A DNA stretch of 64,000 nucleotides, from assembly GCA_014529385.2 (NCBI GenBank), contig CM043964.1:5289997-5353996 (forward strand), written 5' to 3'. Source of the DNA: Adiantum capillus-veneris (taxonomy: Eukaryota; Streptophyta; Polypodiopsida; Polypodiales; Pteridaceae). Under the pieces are notes generated by a model. That model was given only the letters and a program-made list of their open reading frames with translations. It had not been told where the DNA came from and made no database searches. Below are positions 60,314-64,000 of this stretch, piece after piece; the stretch's first letter is position 1; each line of letters opens with the position of its first letter. A program made the translations under genes and the position numbers.

Positions 60314-60935
60314 ACCATGAGGCTCTCATCCTGTAGAAAGAGGTTTTCCTGCCCCACAGGTCTACATATGTAGTTGACCCCTCACCTGAATGGTTAAACC
60401 AATCCTCCACTTCTTTATGACTTGTTGATGGTCTTAAGCTTTGTCTTATTTCTTGGAAGGTGGCTTCATCAGGTAGCGTCTCCTTGTATTTTTCTGCTTT
60501 CTCAAAGCATCTTCGGAGGCATTCCATTGGATTGCTGGATGTTTCCATTGCCTCATTATCACTACTATCCTCTGACACAAATCCACTCCTCTCCTCTTGG
60601 ACTCTAGAAATGATAGCTAGGGAGAAGTCCTCCCTTAAATAAAAGATGCTTTGCACATCATGTAAAAAGATATAGGTCATGTCTCCAATCCTGAAGTTAG
60701 GCACAACAGGCAGCATCATCTGAGCATGCTTCTCAGTGAAGTTACTGACATCCAAAGGTAGTTTGATTTCTGTGGTTTTCATAGAGAGCATCTTACTTCT
60801 TTGTACTTCAATTTCCTCAACCTCAAGGTCGACGGTATATTCAACCTCCTCGACTTCTTGTATATGTGTTGTCTCCTCGCATTCTTCGTCTGGTGCTGCA
60901 TCTTGCTCCTCTAACACCTCATCAAGATTCTGCAT
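59819..60935 (-). CDS. Hypothetical gene, two exons, intron with GA repeat
   Basis: First exon 60935-60312: acidic N-terminus (MQNLDEVLEEQDAAPDEECE), VEYTVDLEVEEIEV, then LPVVPNFRIGDMTYIFLHDV and FSLAIISRVQEERSGF, ending CYS-poor DLWGRKTSFYRMRAS. A donor ATG/GTAACT follows at about 60312. The intron contains the GA microsatellite 60271-60310. Second exon about 60121-59819: LKTLSRFLGGPVLPKSADKV, FFGDCFGYCLGYTGGRATYYY, NELLEYGKLLMIRYKGD. Both exons are open. No family recognised. It converges on the plus-strand pseudogene 58146-59720 and may belong to the same element. Confidence 0.4.
60271..60311. repeat. (GA)n microsatellite in presumed intron
   Basis: About 20 GA units directly beside the donor site of the minus-strand gene. 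Confidence 0.95.
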
Positions 60936-61095
60936 GAGAAATCCAAACAGGCTGTTCAGCTAAATCATAAAGCCAAAGGATTCCTGAATCAGTTTTCACT
61001 CTTTTTGGTGCAAAGGGCAGGCTGAATGTCGGCAAGCAGGTGGTAATTCCCTATACTTCTTCACTCCCTGTCCCTTTCCACCGCAATCATTTAAA
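60936..61095. other. Spacer, possible promoter of the minus-strand gene
   Basis: Short non-coding stretch. No TATA motif recognised. Confidence 0.3.
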
Positions 61096-61099
61096 TGCA

Positions 61100-61253
61100 C
61101 AACAGCCAAAGTGTGGGCTCTCCATTGCGACTCTCATCACTACAATTTTGGAGCATCGAGATTCACTCATCAGCCATACACATACTACATCACATGTAAC
61201 TTTGGTCCCATAGGTCATATTTGACCTCCGAGGACGATAATAAAATCTATCTA

Positions 61254-61262
<9 letters not shown>
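61100..61262 (+). mobile_element. LINE 3' end fragment, plus strand
   Basis: Plus-strand reading CGLSIATLITTILEHRDSL (from 61113) equals, with few changes, the last residues of the LINE on the other strand (CGLSIAILISTIFEHRESL). The shared 3' part continues through TTTGGTCCCATAGGTCATAT and AGGACGATAATA to TCTA repeats. Strongly 5'-truncated copy, as is usual for LINEs. Confidence 0.85.

Positions 61263-61336
<74 letters not shown>
61247..61336. repeat. LINE tail: TCTA then (CT)n microsatellite
   Basis: ATCTATCTATCT passes into about 39 CT units directly after the LINE 3' end. Confidence 0.95.
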
Positions 61337-61340
<4 letters not shown>

Positions 61341-61403
61341 GTACTAAAGGCGGGCAGAGACAAAAACATACTATTTGCAACTCTCTACGTGCGCCTTTAG
61401 TAC
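61341..61403 (-). repeat. 63 bp hairpin unit 1
   Basis: Begins GTACTAAAGGCG and ends CGCCTTTAGTAC, a perfect 12 bp inverted repeat. Its reverse complement resembles unit 2 (61478-61540). Confidence 0.88.
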
Positions 61404-61410
61404 TATTGAG

Positions 61411-61413
<3 letters not shown>

Positions 61414-61467
<54 letters not shown>
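61414..61467. repeat. (GA)n microsatellite between hairpin units
   Basis: About 27 GA units. Confidence 0.96.
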
Positions 61468-61468
<1 letters not shown>

Positions 61469-61477
61469 GTCATGAAT

Positions 61478-61540
61478 GTACTATAGGCGCACAGCGAGGG
61501 CTGCAGCCAGTATTTGGTTGTGTCTGCGCGCCGTTAGTAC
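61478..61540 (+). repeat. 63 bp hairpin unit 2
   Basis: GTACTATAGGCGCACAG to CTGCGCGCCGTTAGTAC. Same length as unit 1 and similar to it in inverse orientation, with imperfect ends. Confidence 0.85.
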
Positions 61541-61545
61541 ATGGA

Positions 61546-61563
61546 CAGAGAGAGAGAGAGAGA

Positions 61564-61619
<56 letters not shown>

Positions 61620-61620
61620 T
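61546..61620. repeat. (GA)n then GATA: tail of minus-strand LINE
   Basis: Read on the minus strand this is TCTATC(TC)n, directly after the LINE 3' end, as in the opposite copy. Confidence 0.93.
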
Positions 61621-64000
61621 AGTTCTATTATCGTCCTGGGAGGTCAAATATGACCTATGGGACCAAATGAACATGTCACGTGGTGTGAGTGGAGTTCATA
61701 AGTGACTCTCGATGCTCAAAAATGGTTGAAATGAGTATCGCAATAGAGAGTCCACATCGTGGTTGGGAGAGGAAGGTATGTAGGGAGAGATCATGGCTGA
61801 ATATATGGGGAAAAGAGAACCTAATGTGGTCAAAAGCTGAGCACTCAAGTAGTGTGTGGTACTCACTCTCTCGCACTTGACGAGGGCATAAGGTGCAAAG
61901 TCGATGACACTCCTTGCCAGTGCCCCAACGTCCTGTCTCGCAGCGTAGAGAATGGGAGCTAAGACAAATGGAGGCAATGGTGCGGATCACACTCAACGGG
62001 ATGGGTGGGCTCAAGGATGTAGGAATGGGTTCGGTTACCTCGTTCCGAGAAGAAGAGAGATTTGTAGTTTGGGGCAACGTGTGTGGTGTAATGGCTGAAG
62101 CAAGAACCTCCGGATTTCTCCCAAGCCGTGATACATTGGCGTTGTAAGAAGGCCTCATTAACTTGGGAGTCGATCGCGCATCCTTGACCAAGTGACATGC
62201 ATCCCATCTTCCAAACCATTTCTTGATATCAAGCATCCACCCCGAATTTAGTATTTTGCTCTTGCATGTCTTTTGAACCATTTGACTTGCTTCATATGCG
62301 ATTCTAGGAAGTCGATGCAAAGGGCTACGTTGTGTCTTACGCATGTACTCCACAACCCTTTGCATGCCCAAGACCTCAATGGAAAGAAATCCGGACTCAA
62401 GAAGTAAGAGCATGTTGGGTGTTTGTGTCTTGACTTGGAGAAAGTTGGTGAAAAAACGCTTTTGGACATTCTCAAACTCTTTCCAAGTAGACTTCCCGAT
62501 GCTTCCACCCCACACCTCCACTCCATAAAGAAGCACCGGTGTCACCAATGTGTCAAAGAGGTACTTTTTGAGAGCCCAACACTTGATCTCTCCTGCATTG
62601 CACATGTTCTCAAATGCATAATAGCCCCTCTTTCCGGCTTCCAAGCGACGCATTGCACAATCCTTCCATTTATGATTGGATGGAACTTCAGGACCAAGGT
62701 ACTTGAAGTGACCTACCACTTCAAGTTTCTCATTGTTATATACAATGCATGGATTTTCATCATTGAGGGTCTTTACAAGCATAACCTTGGTTTTGGATCC
62801 ATTCACGATCAACCCGCTATGTAGGCAAAAGCGTTCCAAGACACTCATAAGCTTTTGTGCATCTTCTAAGGTATGTGCCAAGAGCACTACATCATCGGCA
62901 TAAAGCAAAAGCATGATCACCGCATTTCCAATATTAACCTCTTCTATGCCTTCTTGCTGCATAAAGTCAAGAACCATGCATTCCAATTCATCAATGAGTA
63001 GCCCAAAGAGGGTTGGGAAAAGTGGGCATCCTTGTTTGACACCAATAGTGCTTGCAAAAAATCTGAAATTCCATCTTCCATACGTAATCGACATATCACT
63101 TTTTGGTAGATGCGAAAGACTGCATGCATAAATTCTCTCGGCACTTGAAGGCTTTGCATACGTCTCCAAAGATTTCCTCGCGGTACCATGTCAAAAGCTT
63201 TCTTGAAATCCACAAAGCAACAATACAACTTTTTTCCTTTCAATCGAGATGCTTCCATAAGAACTCGGAGAGTGACAAGGTGATCAATAGTGCTATGATG
63301 CTTTCGAAAACCTGCTTGGCCAAGAGCACTTTTGCCATTCTTTTCATCCCATTCACTTATCTTCATCTCCATGATACATCCAAATAACTTTTCCATTAAA
63401 GAACCAACCATTATAGTGCGATAGTTGTTCACATTGTTTACATCTCCTCCTTTGTGCAAAGGTTTGATCCAATTTGCACTCCAATCATGAGGCATGCCAT
63501 ACTAAAGTGCAAGGTTAAACATATCGCATATCCAATATCGTGTTTTCTTGCTTGTCCATTTAATCATTTCAGCCTTGACACCTTGAAGGTCACCTGCCTT
63601 GCGAGTAGAAAGTTTCTCAAGCGCGCGGCATACATCTTCAATGGTAAAGAAGGGAGACATAAACGGAAGGGAGCTACAACACTCCATCTTATCAACATTG
63701 GGTTGCTCATAGAGATTCTTACAATGCATATACATATCCTCAAGAGTCAAGTCACCAAAGCTCTCAACGCGCTTGCCTTTTAGATTTTGCCAAAACTTGC
63801 CACATGCATGTGCTTTCTCTTGTGCTAAAAGAAGTTGTTTTTCGACTTCCCACCTTCTCCTCTTCTTTTGAACAAGTACTTTGTATGTGTGTGAACATTC
63901 CAAGTAAACTTCCTTGTCTTTGATTGCATCCAATCTTAGCAAGTGTTTTCGGGCTTGACTACATTCCATGTCAAACCATTTCTTCTTGGTGCTACCCTTC
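61621..64000 (-). mobile_element. LINE (non-LTR retrotransposon), 3' part, continues past window
   Basis: Minus strand: linker after the endonuclease (63969 onward, KWFDMEC-type), RT, C-terminal zinc-binding region and 3' tail. The endonuclease would lie beyond 64000. The 3' UTR is very short, from the stop at 61676 to the tail at 61620. Confidence 0.9.
61676..63969 (-). pseudogene. LINE ORF2: reverse transcriptase and C-terminal zinc finger
   Basis: Minus-strand RT motifs in order: NWIKPLHKGGDVNNVNNYR (63470), GQAGFRKHHSTIDHL (63320), VDFKKAFDMVPR (63215), IGVKQGCPLFPTLFGL (63040), catalytic LLLYADDVVLL (62905), GLIVNGSKTKVM (62810), VVGHFKYLG (62725). Downstream: TPVLLYGVEVWGG (62550) and a C-terminal HRLCTLCPRQVRESEYHTLL-EC finger (61900). 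Damage is light: one TAG at 63504-63502 (frame continues on both sides) and one frameshift near 63060. It copies its own RNA at a nicked chromosomal site in active relatives. Confidence 0.92.

Overview
The window is eukaryotic and almost certainly from a land plant. It has plant-type LTR retrotransposons (primer sites TGGTATCAGAGC matching initiator tRNA-Met, a chromodomain gypsy element, and a gypsy element with a second RNase H typical of the plant Tat group), CACTA and hAT DNA transposons, a LINE, long CT/GA microsatellites and no compact gene clusters. A large repeat-rich genome such as a fern's would fit, but no single-copy marker gene fixes the species. I see no intact ordinary host gene. 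Nearly everything is mobile DNA or pseudogenes.

Positions 1-30522 are one nested stack. An old plus-strand LTR element without visible pol (A; its 5' end lies left of the window, its 3' LTR is 28574-30522) was hit inside gag by a minus-strand member of the same family (B, 112-26359, LTRs about 2.0 kb). B then received three further insertions: C (20056-23163, TSD ATCAT) in its internal region, and D (1416-6928, TSD CTCCC) and E (7289-18473, TSD TCTCA) in its left LTR. The uninterrupted right LTR of B (24336-26359) serves as the empty-site reference for D and E. D carries three short LTRs in tandem. E is a Ty3/gypsy chromovirus whose 4.4 kb LTR contains a roughly 152 bp tandem array.

Positions 30591-34035 are a decayed hAT transposase split by a 1.3 kb CACTA element (TSD TAA). 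A decayed protein kinase gene (34380-35883, minus) follows, then a tandem array of about 127 bp units (36165-37135). At 38041-41642 is a Tat-like gypsy remnant (H, plus) with two RNase H domains and a 208 bp MITE in its gag.

Positions 41724-56990 are a minus-strand gypsy remnant (G). It is interrupted by a young 10.1 kb LTR element F (45877-55977) whose two 2013 bp LTRs differ at only about five positions. The pol of F reads like a group of Ty3/gypsy elements I associate with fungi. Its protease-to-pol junction has the textbook layout of a programmed -1 frameshift: slippery heptamer, 6-nt spacer, 9-bp hairpin.

Positions 57216-60935 hold unfamiliar, partly broken, apparently spliced genes in convergent orientation (plus 57.2-59.8 kb, minus 59.8-60.9 kb). 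Positions 61100-64000 are the 3' ends of two LINE copies meeting tail to tail. Both tails end in TCTA/CT microsatellite, and two inverted 63 bp hairpin units lie between them. The right-hand LINE runs off the window.
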